DNA of 64,000 bases, taken from the NCBI RefSeq assembly GCF_015709515.1, contig NZ_JADNQZ010000046.1, positions 1 to 64,000 of the forward strand. The letters run 5' to 3'. The DNA comes from Methylocystis sp. H62. GTDB lineage: Bacteria > Pseudomonadota > Alphaproteobacteria > Rhizobiales > Beijerinckiaceae. Position 1 is the stretch's first letter. Each line of letters opens with the position of its first letter. Positions 8,914-17,518 of the stretch are shown piece by piece. Under the pieces are notes generated by a model. That model was not told where the DNA came from. It saw only the letters and a program-made list of their open reading frames with translations, and ran no database searches. The position numbers were made by a program, and so were the translations under genes.

Positions 8914-11292
8914 TCAATAGTCGTACCGCAGCTCGGCGAAGAAGGTCCGCTGCGGATAAGGGGAAAAGAGCCATTGTTTGTAACGGCCGATGTTGTTGAT
9001 GCCGACGACTCCGGTCCAATTCGGCGCGAATTTGTAGGTGACTCGGGCGTCGAGGATGAGATATCGGCTCGCACCGCCCCAGGTTTCATGATTGACGTCG
9101 AAATTATCGAGCTGAAAATAGGATGACGATCGGTACCTCAGCCCTGCCGATAAGGTCAGCGTGTCGGTCGGATGATAGGTTCCGACGATCTTGGCCCGCC
9201 ATCTCGGCATCAGCGGAACATCTTTGTTTACAGACAAAGGGAACTTGGAATTCGCCACGATCTGCGTATCGATGTATGTCGCGTTTGCGTCGATGTCGAA
9301 GCCATCGAACAGCACGTCCTTCAAACCGATAGCGCCTTCGACGCCATTGAAGCGCATTTTCTGTACGTTCTGAGAGCTGGAGACATTGGGCACAACTGTG
9401 ACATCGGTCTGGAAAGTGATCGCGTCCCACCTGTCCTCGTGGAACAAGGCGAGATGCGCAGCGTGCTTGCCAAAGTTGTATTCGGCCGAGAGTTCGTAGG
9501 AATCGACTTGCTCGAGCTTTAGGTCTGGATTGTTGATGAGAATGCCAGTCGGGCTGGTGATCCGCTGAAACAGTTCGGTCACGCCCGGAAAACGATGGGC
9601 CTTGCCGTAGGAGGCGCGCAAAAGTAATTCGCGCGTTGCCTGATAGGCCAGTGAGGCCTTGGGTGAAAAGGCGGAAGCCACCCGTTCGTCATAATTCTTG
9701 GTTGTGCCGAGCTTGTTTTCGTTGGCGCCCTCGAAGGCGCGCCAAAACTCCTGGCGCCCCCCGACGGTGAGTTTCCAATCTGGAAACAATGACCAGACAT
9801 CCTGAACATAGAGGCCCTCGGTTTGTGTCTTGCCGACTGATCTTGAGGCCTGCTCGTATGACCATGACGACCACCACACGGGAGTATTTTGCTGATATTG
9901 CTTTAAAGCATACTGATCGAAGTGCCCCCCGAACGAGATTTCATGGAGACCAAGGACATTCTGTTCCGGACGCCAAATCGCCCGCATATCCATTGTTTTC
10001 CAGCCGGTCCCACTGATCTCCCGCGTCTGGCCTGACGTGTTGACCCCGAACCTCTGCGCGGTGACGCCCACGTCTCTGAGAATGTCATAAGAGCTTCCGA
10101 CAATATCGAAGTCGAAAACGCCGCCGGTCTCGGTCTTCAGCTCGGCTCCTTGCATCAGGTGCAAATACTCAACGCTGCCTGGATTGAGGCCTGAAAGAGG
10201 GTAGTTGATCCCATGAAAATTGATCACGCCATTGCGCGAATTGAAGACGGGCACTCCCGCAACGTTGTTGATATAGCTCTGCGCGGTAAAATCGTCCGCA
10301 AGATGCAGCAGGCCGAGGGTGTACGATGCGCGGGCGCGCGGCCCGAAATCATAAGCGAGTTTCAGTTTGCCGGTGTTTTGCTCGGTGACCTGAATTGGCC
10401 CAGCGCCGAACACCCCGCGCAGTAAGCCTTGGCGGTCGCGGTCGAAGAACCCGCCGAAAACCGGCGTTCCCGCTGTGGCGCGCGGCGTGACGGCGCTCGA
10501 AAAGAAAATCGGCTGAGCGTGCGTAAGCAGACGATCGTAACCGGCGCGCCAGGAAAAATCGTTGATTCGATCGCCGATCGAAATGCTACCCGTATAGCCC
10601 GGATTGGTTTGATGAGTGTCGTACTGATCGTAGGGCGAAAGAAGCCCTTGCAGCTTGGCGTGGAGTTCAAATTTTTCGGGCGTCTTGGTGGTGAAGGTCA
10701 CGACGCCGCCGATCGCATTGCCGGGATAGAGCGCGGAGTAAGGACCGTAGATGACGTCGACTCGGCTAATCTCTTCCGGCATGACCATCTGAAATCGCGG
10801 CGTAAACGAACTGATGCCGAGCAAAGCCGACAGCAGGATTCCGTCCGCGTAAACCAGATTGTGCATGGGCTGGAAGGGCCCGGTCGTGCGGCCTTGGATG
10901 TCCTGAAAACGATCGCCGGGGAATTTTTCGACGATTTCGATGCTGGGAAGATATCGAAGCGTTTCCACGGCGTTGGAGGCGTTGACCTGCTCGGTGATTT
11001 GCTTCGCGGTGATGGTCTGGACGACGGCTGGAATATTGTCGGGAATGGCCTTCGCGAACGGCTTCTCGGGCGGGCGCGCCTGCTGGACGAGCGCCGGCGC
11101 GGCCGCGACGGGCGAAAGGGCTGGCGCGGGATTCACGGGGCGAGGCGCGGAGGCGCGAACTGCGTCGCGCCTGGCGCCCGCGCCAACATCGATCGTAGGC
11201 AAGGCCTGTTGCGCCAGAGCAGATGTGGAGGAGACAAAAAGAGTGAACGCGCCGGCGGACACGCCGCGTTTAAAAGCGGAAGGACGGGACAT
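8914..11292 (-). CDS. TonB-dependent outer membrane receptor (riboswitch-controlled)
   Basis: 792 aa. It has a signal peptide ending ALAQQ, a proline/alanine-rich linker, then a plug domain (AIPDNIPAVVQTITAKQI, LRYLPSIEIVEKFPGDRF, RVDVIYGPYSALYPGNAIGG). A 22-strand-type barrel follows and ends ...FFAELRYDY with the usual terminal aromatic. A cobalamin riboswitch lies directly upstream, which points to uptake of B12, a corrinoid or cobalt complex (BtuB-like role). Sequence alone does not show the ligand. It is the first gene of a four-gene minus-strand operon. Confidence 0.88.
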   Translation of the reverse strand: MSRPSAFKRGVSAGAFTLFVSSTSALAQQALPTIDVGAGARRDAVRASAPRPVNPAPALSPVAAAPALVQQARPPEKPFAKAIPDNIPAVVQTITAKQITEQVNASNAVETLRYLPSIEIVEKFPGDRFQDIQGRTTGPFQPMHNLVYADGILLSALLGISSFTPRFQMVMPEEISRVDVIYGPYSALYPGNAIGGVVTFTTKTPEKFELHAKLQGLLSPYDQYDTHQTNPGYTGSISIGDRINDFSWRAGYDRLLTHAQPIFFSSAVTPRATAGTPVFGGFFDRDRQGLLRGVFGAGPIQVTEQNTGKLKLAYDFGPRARASYTLGLLHLADDFTAQSYINNVAGVPVFNSRNGVINFHGINYPLSGLNPGSVEYLHLMQGAELKTETGGVFDFDIVGSSYDILRDVGVTAQRFGVNTSGQTREISGTGWKTMDMRAIWRPEQNVLGLHEISFGGHFDQYALKQYQQNTPVWWSSWSYEQASRSVGKTQTEGLYVQDVWSLFPDWKLTVGGRQEFWRAFEGANENKLGTTKNYDERVASAFSPKASLAYQATRELLLRASYGKAHRFPGVTELFQRITSPTGILINNPDLKLEQVDSYELSAEYNFGKHAAHLALFHEDRWDAITFQTDVTVVPNVSSSQNVQKMRFNGVEGAIGLKDVLFDGFDIDANATYIDTQIVANSKFPLSVNKDVPLMPRWRAKIVGTYHPTDTLTLSAGLRYRSSSYFQLDNFDVNHETWGGASRYLILDARVTYKFAPNWTGVVGINNIGRYKQWLFSPYPQRTFFAELRYDY

Positions 11293-11429
11293 ATTTGCGT
11301 GGACTCGCAGCGAACGTGGGCCGTCACTGCGAAGGGTCTCCGCCTGTCACACGGCGCACAATGCGCCAGACGACAGGTTTCGTCCACATCAGCGCACCCC
11401 GGCCGACGTTCTCGCGGGTGACCACGAAT

Positions 11430-11612
11430 GACGGCAGGTCTCCTGGCTCGCGGGTCATCGCCTTGGACCGCCTTCCCAGGGAGCACTTGTTCCCCAGTGG
11501 CTTTTTGGTCCTAAGGCTCTCCGCTTACAGTTGCGGGGGCAGCTGCGGAATCGTACGCCTGCGCGCACTCACCGCATTCCCTTTTGATCCCTAAGGGGAA
11601 CCATCATCTTTT
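11430..11612 (-). promoter_or_regulatory. Cobalamin (AdoCbl) riboswitch
   Basis: Read on the minus strand, the region holds the conserved cobalamin riboswitch landmarks in order: GGGAATGCGGTGAG, then GCTGCCCCCGCAACTGTAA with GCGGAGAGCC, then GCCACTGGGG (B12-box type), then GGGAAGGCGG, and finally GAGCCAGGAGACCTGCC. It ends about 138 bp upstream of the TonB receptor ATG. The expected effect is repression of the receptor operon when cobalamin is plentiful. The 5' boundary is approximate. Confidence 0.95.
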
Positions 11613-12001
11613 ATTGATACGGAGATTGGGTAATGAGTCAAGCCAATGCGTGAGTCGCCTCAATTTTGGGCTCGCTCCCGACATCGACATGAACGCCGCC
11701 GAGGGACGGCGGCATTCGAAAGTTCCCGAAGCGGCCTCTCAGCACCCAGCCAAGATGGCTCCCGACAACGGGATCCTACACGCTTACAAACAATTTCGGG
11801 ATGAATCTCTACATGTAATCATGATGGGAGCGGCGTCGATCGGCACGGACATTCGCAACGCGCGCAGCGGCTTGCAGCTTCTGCCCGGCCCCAACGCCAT
11901 CGCCTATGGCGTCGATCCTACCATCGGTCCGCCGCGCGCAGCTTACGTTCCGGCCGGTGGCCGCGTCGCCGGCACGCTCGTTCGTACGAAGACAACGGCC
12001 T
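11613..12001. other. Gap between the riboswitch and the 12.0-12.6 kb gene
   Basis: The stretch presumably holds the promoter of the riboswitch operon on its left side. A plus-strand open frame crosses it (11584-12027), containing GRRHSKVPEAASQHPAKMAP and GLQLLPGPNAIAYGVDP, but it starts inside the riboswitch and I recognise no family. I consider it unlikely to be a gene. Confidence 0.4.
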
Positions 12002-12562
12002 TTACCTCGCCGGCTGGACGACCATGAATGGATCAGCGTCGGGCGACCTGATGCGCCACTGAAACGCGCCGACGATGCCAGGCGCCGCTGGCTTACTCTG
12101 GGCGTTATGCTTGAGAACGTTGACGCCATTGTCCAGCGTCACAATTAGAGTGCCGTCGATGTTGGCGTCCGTCCCGATCAGTTGACAAGGGGCGGTCGCG
12201 TCCGGTCGGGAACCGCCGATTACGATGGTGCCGTCGGGTTGCGGCCTAATGCTGAACACCTTCATCTCGCGAGACGGGAAATACGATGGCTGCCCTCTCG
12301 CGCTGGAGCGTTCCAGGACTACCGCGTAGCGCCCCCTGCCGAGATACTCGGCGCTTCGAAAGCCTTCTTGACGCAACTGCGAGGCAGCCTCCTTGAGCTG
12401 CGCGTCCACGTGCGCGTCCAAGCGGCCTGCGCGGGAAGTCTGTATCAGGGCGGGCACGAATATGAGAACGCCGTCGTACGAATAAGTGTAGCTCCCGTCG
12501 GCGCGGATCGTGACCTTCGCGTCGAATTGCTCTGGAGCGAGCGTTCGAAAGAAGTTGTGCAT
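12002..12562 (-). CDS. Hypothetical protein
   Basis: 186 aa without an obvious signal peptide or membrane helix. It begins MHNFFRTLAPEQFDAKVTI and contains a beta-rich pattern (ADGSYTYSYDGVLIFVPAL; EYLGRGRYAVVLERSS). It ends with FQWRIRSPDADPFMVVQPAR. I do not recognise the family. It lies between the riboswitch region and the superoxide dismutase, transcribed in the same direction. Codon use resembles the neighbouring genes, supporting a real CDS. Confidence 0.55.
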   Translation of the reverse strand: MHNFFRTLAPEQFDAKVTIRADGSYTYSYDGVLIFVPALIQTSRAGRLDAHVDAQLKEAASQLRQEGFRSAEYLGRGRYAVVLERSSARGQPSYFPSREMKVFSIRPQPDGTIVIGGSRPDATAPCQLIGTDANIDGTLIVTLDNGVNVLKHNAQSKPAAPGIVGAFQWRIRSPDADPFMVVQPAR

Positions 12563-12765
12563 TTCCAGCCTCGTACGAAGGCAACCTTATTAGGGAGGTA
12601 TTCAGTAAATGGGCGCGCCGCCACGCGGACGAATTCACCGATCTGACCAACCTCAGACAAAGGCGAACGCGCCCGTCAGATGACAGTTACCCCGGCCCTT
12701 GCAGGCGGCGGGCGGCTTCTTATGTTCGGCGGGTGACGCTGCTCGGTTCTTCCCACATACGTCTG

Positions 12766-13536
12766 CTATCCCCTGCTATATTTCTCGTAGAGACCGTCGG
12801 CATTTGTCCAGTTGATCGCAGCCATCACCGTCTTGACGTAGTCGGCGGCCTTCGCGCCGAAATCCATCTGATAGGCATGTTCGAACATGTCGAGGACGAG
12901 TAATGGATCACCGCCCGCGATGGATTGTGTGTGATCATTCGCCCACGAATTGACCAGTCGCTTGCCGTGCTTGTCGAAAGCCAGAATGACCCAGCCGGAG
13001 CCTCCGCCGAGCGCTTTGCCCATGCCGACGAATTCCGAGCGCCAACGATCGAAGGAGCCAAAGTCGCGCTCGATCGCTTCGTTGAGCGCCGCGTTCGGTT
13101 TATTGCCCTCGCCCAGGCCCGCGAAATAGACTTCGTGCAGGATCATCGAATTGGTGGCGATGAGTTCCTCGCGCTTAAGGCCGTTAACTTGGAATCCCGG
13201 CGCTTTTTCAAAATCGAGACCCGCCAATTGCTCGGCGATTGAGTTCAAACGTTTGACCGCCCCGACGTAATTGTTCTCATAATGCGAGACGAGAATTTTC
13301 TCTGACAGGCCTCTGATGCTCTTGGGATCGAACGGCAAGGGCTTGGCGGTATGGACGACGCTTTTTCGGGTCGTGGCGGGCTTGTCCTCGGCTTTCGCTG
13401 CGTTCGCGCCGAACGCCGCGCTCGCTGTGGCAGCGGCCGCGATGAAATGTCTGCGAGGTCCCGGCGCGGGTTGTGTTGGGTTCGTTGACGCATCTCCGGT
13501 CGTGCCAAGAATTAGCGCCGAACTTCCCCCTTTCAA
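12766..13536 (-). CDS. sodB: Fe/Mn superoxide dismutase with twin-arginine signal
   Basis: The mature part has the Fe/Mn-SOD fold landmarks: first metal His in KILVSHYENNY, second His in SMILHEVYF, then the Asp/His ligand motif VLDMFEHAYQMDFG. The Gly-rich region is ALGGGSGWVILAFD. The N-terminus carries a Tat-like signal (GPRRHFIAAAATASAAFGANA), so export to the periplasm is likely. At 256 aa it is longer than cytoplasmic SODs because of this leader. The start is uncertain: the frame begins at a TTG with no clear ribosome-binding site. Metal preference is not decided by the visible residues. Confidence 0.88.
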   Translation of the reverse strand: MKGGSSALILGTTGDASTNPTQPAPGPRRHFIAAAATASAAFGANAAKAEDKPATTRKSVVHTAKPLPFDPKSIRGLSEKILVSHYENNYVGAVKRLNSIAEQLAGLDFEKAPGFQVNGLKREELIATNSMILHEVYFAGLGEGNKPNAALNEAIERDFGSFDRWRSEFVGMGKALGGGSGWVILAFDKHGKRLVNSWANDHTQSIAGGDPLLVLDMFEHAYQMDFGAKAADYVKTVMAAINWTNADGLYEKYSRG

Positions 13537-13620
13537 GCTCGCTGGACTATGACAGCCCCTGTGTCGAATTCGTTTCGACTTGCGGTTTCGTCTTTCTTCG
13601 AGTCCATTTTCCTGACTCGC

Positions 13621-14160
13621 CTATTGGTGATGGTGATCTTGGTCGTTCTCTGAGGATTTTCTGATCTCTCTCTCCATCGCTTTGAATTGTTCAGCGGAGA
13701 GTCGAGGCAATCGCCGAACGAAGGCGACAATATTCCATATTTGCTCGTCCTGATGCGTGAGCCCAAATGCAGGCATTGCGGTCATTTTGACGCCATTCTT
13801 GATGATCCAAAACAGCTCCGCGCTGCTCCATCGCTCGGAAGTTTCGGCGAGATTCGGAGGCTCCGGTCGCAGGCCCTTGCTAACGTAACTGCGCTCTTTC
13901 CCCGGTGCGCTGTGACAAATGATGCACATGTCGTCATAATCCTTAAATCCCTTTTCCACCTGATCCTCGCTCCATGTTTCCCGCAACTCCGTCCCCGCAC
14001 GGGCCCGCACCGAATTACGCATGGTCCAATTCAAAATGACGCGCGCCAACGCCGTGTGAGGCGTGGTTGCGGCGACGTTGTAGACGCCGCTAACGATGAC
14101 AAGAAAAACGCCGAGCGCGATGACGATGAACGCTGTCACGAAACCGGCAAGAAACTTCAT
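13621..14160 (-). CDS. Membrane-anchored monoheme c-type cytochrome
   Basis: 179 aa with an N-terminal helix (AGFVTAFIVIALGVFLVIVSG), one heme motif CIICH, and a distal Met candidate in GVKMTAMPAFG. A GGGGAGG ribosome-binding site precedes the ATG. It is clearly related to the first domain of the triheme cytochrome at 34470-35630: a shared helix, NxAA segment, a Pro-rich loop before the next helix and the LFWIxKxGxKxTxMPA motif. It probably passes electrons in the periplasm. The C-terminus ends in a His-rich tail (NDQDHHHQ). Confidence 0.85.
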   Translation of the reverse strand: MKFLAGFVTAFIVIALGVFLVIVSGVYNVAATTPHTALARVILNWTMRNSVRARAGTELRETWSEDQVEKGFKDYDDMCIICHSAPGKERSYVSKGLRPEPPNLAETSERWSSAELFWIIKNGVKMTAMPAFGLTHQDEQIWNIVAFVRRLPRLSAEQFKAMEREIRKSSENDQDHHHQ

Positions 14161-14230
14161 GGCGCGCCTCCCCGACAGTCATTTTTGAAAGGCATATCCT
14201 ACAAATCTAGTGCACTGACGCCGATATAGG

Positions 14231-14965
14231 ATTCACAAGAGCTGCTGTCGGCTCGGGCTTCTCGGTTCGGCCCTGTCGGTCTTGTATTTGTGGTGGCCGC
14301 GGCCAGGGCGCCTCTGGCGCTCGATGTCGCTCCGCAAGGGCGTTTCGCCCCAGCGCTTCATAATCGACCTTCACAATATGGCCGGCTCTTGGGCGTTGCT
14401 CGCACTCATCGTGATCGCAGCAACGGGGGTCGGGATCGTATTTCCGAACGCGGTGCGTCCCATCGTGAGCCTTTTCTCTGTGGCGACGCCCTACCCTTCT
14501 CCCACCGTCGCGGCGCCGCCCGTTAAGGGAGCGCCGACGCTCACGGCCGACCAAATCCTCCGGTTGGCGCGAGTAGCTAAGCCGGGCCTAGATATCGCGC
14601 TGCTCAACCCTCCGGTCGAAGCGCGCAATACGTGGCGCGTGCTGTTCCGCCCTCGGGGGGCCGATCCCGCCCTGCGCTCGCGCGGAGCGATCTGGCTCGA
14701 CCGGTGGACGGGCGCGCTCATGCATGACCGCACGTCCAACGTGATGTCGATGGGCGATCTCTACGTCACCGAACAGCTCTGGTTACACAACGGTGCGACA
14801 CTCGGCTTCGCCGGCCGTCTGCTCGTATTCGCATCCGGCTCGGCGCCGCTCGCTCTGTTCGTCACCGGATTTGTGATGTGGCGAAACAAAAGGCTGGCGC
14901 GGGGAATCATGCAGCCGATACCGGCAATTCCCGAGAGCCGCAGGAGCACCCGTCGGTGGGCCTGA
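14231..14965 (+). pseudogene. C-terminal part of a PepSY-associated TM protein
   Basis: The frame is open from about 14228 and reads LGLLGSALSVLYLWWPRPG, then FIIDLHNMAGSWALLALIVI and a second PepSY-type domain (WRVLFRPRGADP; GAIWLDRWTGALMHDRTSNV). It ends with a helix SAPLALFVTGFVMWRNKR. The family normally has an N-terminal helix plus a first PepSY repeat, both missing here. An N-terminal fragment of the same family lies on the same strand at 5955-6180. Confidence 0.65.
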
Positions 14966-15066
14966 GCTCGCCGAGGCGAAGTAGGCCGACGGAAACACGC
15001 AATCTCGCGCTCATGCGGGAGCAAGCTTTCTCCGCCAGCATAAAGGTTGGCCAGGCTGATTACCAG

Positions 15067-15423
15067 CTAAACCCGAGGCGGAGCCTCGAGAAGCTCGGCG
15101 AGCGGAATAGCGGTCGATTCGAATGGTGGAAATACATGACGCGTGGATCCGGGAGGAAACAGCGCTCCTGACATTGCGCGAGCAATCAGCTCCTCCGCTT
15201 CGACCTCCATCCCCGCCCGGCGACTTCCGACTCGAACCTCGTCATAGGTGAAGCCGACCACTGGAACGGCGGCAAGCCCTAGATGAATTGTGGCAAGCCG
15301 GCGATGGTGGCCATCCATGATGCAGAGGCTTTTCTCCTCTACGCGACCCCTTTCGGTGTGCTCATGAGCCTTTAGATCGAATGGGGAGAGAAGGCGAATA
15401 CAGCGAATACGTCGCTTGTTCAT
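15067..15423 (-). CDS. ParB/SerK-like domain protein, probably shortened
   Basis: 118 aa containing CIMDGHHRRLATIHLGLAAV and IARAMSGALFPPGSTRHVFP. These resemble the ParB-related domain of SbnI/SerK-type serine kinases, where the DGHHR motif and the FPPKTTRH-like motif are landmarks. The segment that normally separates the N-terminal strand from DGHHR is very short here, so a deletion may have occurred. Role unknown in this context. Confidence 0.5.
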   Translation of the reverse strand: MNKRRIRCIRLLSPFDLKAHEHTERGRVEEKSLCIMDGHHRRLATIHLGLAAVPVVGFTYDEVRVGSRRAGMEVEAEELIARAMSGALFPPGSTRHVFPPFESTAIPLAELLEAPPRV

Positions 15424-15811
15424 GTATTGATCCTTTCGTTTTCCCCCGTAAGAAACCGGATCCTATGCTGCCGGATTGGCAGGAATATCCTTTCCGGACG
15501 CGCATTGCTCAGGAAGTCATGATGCGAAATGTCCCAGCCATAAGCGCCTGCCAGAAGGAAGCAAACGAGGTCTCCGATCCTCAGACTCGAGAAGGGCTCT
15601 GAACTGAATTCAGCAGCACGTCTTTCGGTGGTCTTCCCAAAGCTTCCGCATCGCCATCCTCACTGCGGTGGCTGTTCCCGCTGTCGAAGTCATGTGTGAC
15701 GGCGCCGCTTGTATCGGGACAGCTAGCGCAGCAACACGTGAAGCCAAGCGCGTCGCTTCGAAGACCCCAGTTGCATCTACGGTCGGGGCGTTTGCAAAAC
15801 CCAATTAGATA
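15424..15811. other. Intergenic stretch without a recognised gene
   Basis: Short open frames occur on both strands (for example a minus-strand peptide with VDATGVFEATRLASRVAALA near 15650-15780), but none has a convincing start or family. No RNA gene or repeat was seen. Confidence 0.4.
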
Positions 15812-16087
15812 TTAAGCAAGAACTCCAGCTTGCTCTGCGGCGACGTCTGGTTTGACAGGAAGCTTGGTACGGATCTGGTCGACGATTTTTTGCATAGCAG
15901 CATCGGCGTCGTCCGCTCGCTGTTCGGCACCCTTCGCGGGGCCAGACTGACTGGCTGTCCACGTAATTGGCAGCAGGCCAAAATAGCGAACGCTGGCCAA
16001 GGTCACCTTTCTGTCCGCTAACTTGATTTCGCACACATAGCTTGCACGTCGGCCTCCGACACGGGTGTCGACCAAGCGCAAGACCAT
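15812..16087 (-). CDS. Hypothetical protein (weak)
   Basis: A 91-aa frame with an alternating hydrophobic segment (SYVCEIKLADRKVTLASVRY) and an amphipathic C-terminus (DDADAAMQKIVDQIRTKLPV). It overlaps the 3' end of the upstream small secreted protein in a different frame. It could be a real small gene or a displaced 3' fragment. No family recognised. Confidence 0.3.
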   Translation of the reverse strand: MVLRLVDTRVGGRRASYVCEIKLADRKVTLASVRYFGLLPITWTASQSGPAKGAEQRADDADAAMQKIVDQIRTKLPVKPDVAAEQAGVLA

Positions 16088-16311
16088 TTATTATTTGAAG
16101 CATCGTGCCAAATCATCTGGAGCACAGCGCTAGTTCCCGCTCGAACAACGCAAGTGCGGGAGATCACAGTCGTTCCGGTAGGGCAACTTGCATCCCATAC
16201 TGTGCTGTTCGTGTTGGCCCGGGGGCCGGTCGCTTTCGGCCCGAGCGCAAAATGATCAGCGAGCGCCGGGCTTATGATCCCAACCACAATTAGTGCTGTC
16301 AATATCTTCAT
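16018..16311 (-). CDS. Small secreted protein
   Basis: 97 aa with a clear Sec signal peptide (MKILTALIVVGIISPALA, cleavage after ALA). The mature part is cysteine-containing: WDASCPTGTTVISRTC, WSCAWSTP, VQAMCAKSS. The four cysteines could form two disulfides. GAGG lies upstream of the ATG. No family recognised. Confidence 0.55.
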   Translation of the reverse strand: MKILTALIVVGIISPALADHFALGPKATGPRANTNSTVWDASCPTGTTVISRTCVVRAGTSAVLQMIWHDASNNKWSCAWSTPVSEADVQAMCAKSS

Positions 16312-16675
16312 CACAGCCTCCTCGGCTTGCTCATGAACTAAGACCGCTGCTCACCTCTATGAAGGCGCCAAACAATCAAATAGAGCTGGACCGCTTGATT
16401 TGAACAGTGTGACAAGTGGGTTTTCTGGCGGCGAGCATGGCGAACGCCCACTGCACTTACTTGGCCCTGCCTTGGCCGGCCCCGCGGAGCGATGTCAGGC
16501 TCTATGTTAAAATCCGGCCGTGTGCCAGTTGAAGGCCAGCTTGCCACAGGTATGAGCCGTGACTCGGGCCGCGCGCCTGACCGTGGACCAGACCTGTTCC
16601 CATTGCTTGGCGGGCTTATTTATAGAGGCGGAACATCGCTATCGACTTCCAAGCCGAGGCTGAACTATCAAGCTC
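16312..16675. other. Intergenic stretch upstream of the partner-switching genes
   Basis: No supported gene. The right-hand part should hold the promoter of the STAS/RsbW/GDH/phosphatase cluster. I could not define a sigma-factor motif with confidence. Confidence 0.4.
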
Positions 16676-16995
16676 ATGACTGATATGCAGAACGGCAGAA
16701 CCGTTGTCAGCGTCAGGGAAGAGCGTCTCGAAGCACACAACTCCAACGAGTTGAAGGACCTAATTCATAAGATTCTCGAAGACGGCGCTCATAATCTCAT
16801 CGTCGATCTCGGTCAGGTCCAGTTCATCGACAGCTCGGGTTTAGGAGCGCTGTTGTCCGGTTATAAGAACGCCAACCTGCGTGCGCATTTGCGCTGGCGG
16901 GTCTGCAGCCTCGCGTTAAGTCGATGTTCGAACTCACCAGGCTGCACCGCGTATTCGATATCTACCCTGGCCTGCAGGACGCGCTGGGCAGTTAA
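16676..16995 (+). pseudogene. STAS-domain anti-anti-sigma factor (RsbV-like), frameshifted
   Basis: The first 70 residues are a normal STAS domain: GRTVVSVREERLEAHNSNEL, LIVDLGQVQFID and the phospho-acceptor serine in FIDSSGLGALLSG. After GYKNAN the frame changes: the correct continuation FALAGLQPRVKSMFELTRLH, ending YPGLQDALGS-stop at 16995, is in another frame. The break is near 16880-16890, where a short deletion seems to have removed the loop. As read, the protein ends in an unrelated tail at 17017. If real, the shift disables the C-terminal helix of the anti-sigma antagonist. Confidence 0.7.
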
Positions 16996-17018
16996 GGCGG
17001 AGGGGCCGGCTGGCTGAT

Positions 17019-17441
17019 ATGTCCGAGACAATCCTGAACTTGGATATCGTTGTCCCCAACCAAACGCGCTACCTGCGAGTGGTTGGAAACATCGCCGAAC
17101 AGATCGCCAAGGAGCTGGACACACGAAATTGCGACCAGGACACTTTGGCGTACCACCTTAATCTCGTTCTCACCGAAGCGGTGGCCAACGCCATTCAATA
17201 TAGCGGCGGCGGCGCAAAGGAGACCGTCAGAATATGCCTATCGATCGAAAACAACGATCTTTGGGTTCGAGTCTATGACCACGGACAAGGTTTCGATCTC
17301 GCGGCCGTCCCGACGCCCGACTTCGATGACGTGAGCGAACGTGGGCGCGGGATCTTCTTTATTCGCTCCCTAATGGATTCTGTTGAGTACCACAGGACGG
17401 ACTCCGGCAACGTTCTCGAGATGCGCAAGAAGCTGACATAA
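17019..17441 (+). CDS. RsbW-like anti-sigma factor serine kinase
   Basis: 140 aa, a stand-alone HATPase_c domain. The N box is visible as LNLVLTEAVANAIQYSG and the G1 box as VRVYDHGQGFD, with a second glycine-rich segment ERGRGIFFIRSLMD. Proteins of this type bind a sigma factor or phosphorylate their STAS partner. It begins a few bases after the STAS gene. With the SpoIIE phosphatase downstream it would form a partner-switching circuit. The sigma factor or other target is not in the window. Confidence 0.88.
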   Translation: MSETILNLDIVVPNQTRYLRVVGNIAEQIAKELDTRNCDQDTLAYHLNLVLTEAVANAIQYSGGGAKETVRICLSIENNDLWVRVYDHGQGFDLAAVPTPDFDDVSERGRGIFFIRSLMDSVEYHRTDSGNVLEMRKKLT

Positions 17442-17518
17442 CCAGAACCGGTTACGGCTTAGGGCCTTGCTCGACGCCGACAACGGATGGAAGGCGACGC
17501 CGCAACCGCAATTCGACC

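Noticed and set aside
10429-11421. 330-codon plus-strand frame opposite the TonB receptor
   Set aside because: Antisense shadow of the receptor signal peptide and plug; it also runs into the riboswitch region. No family pattern.
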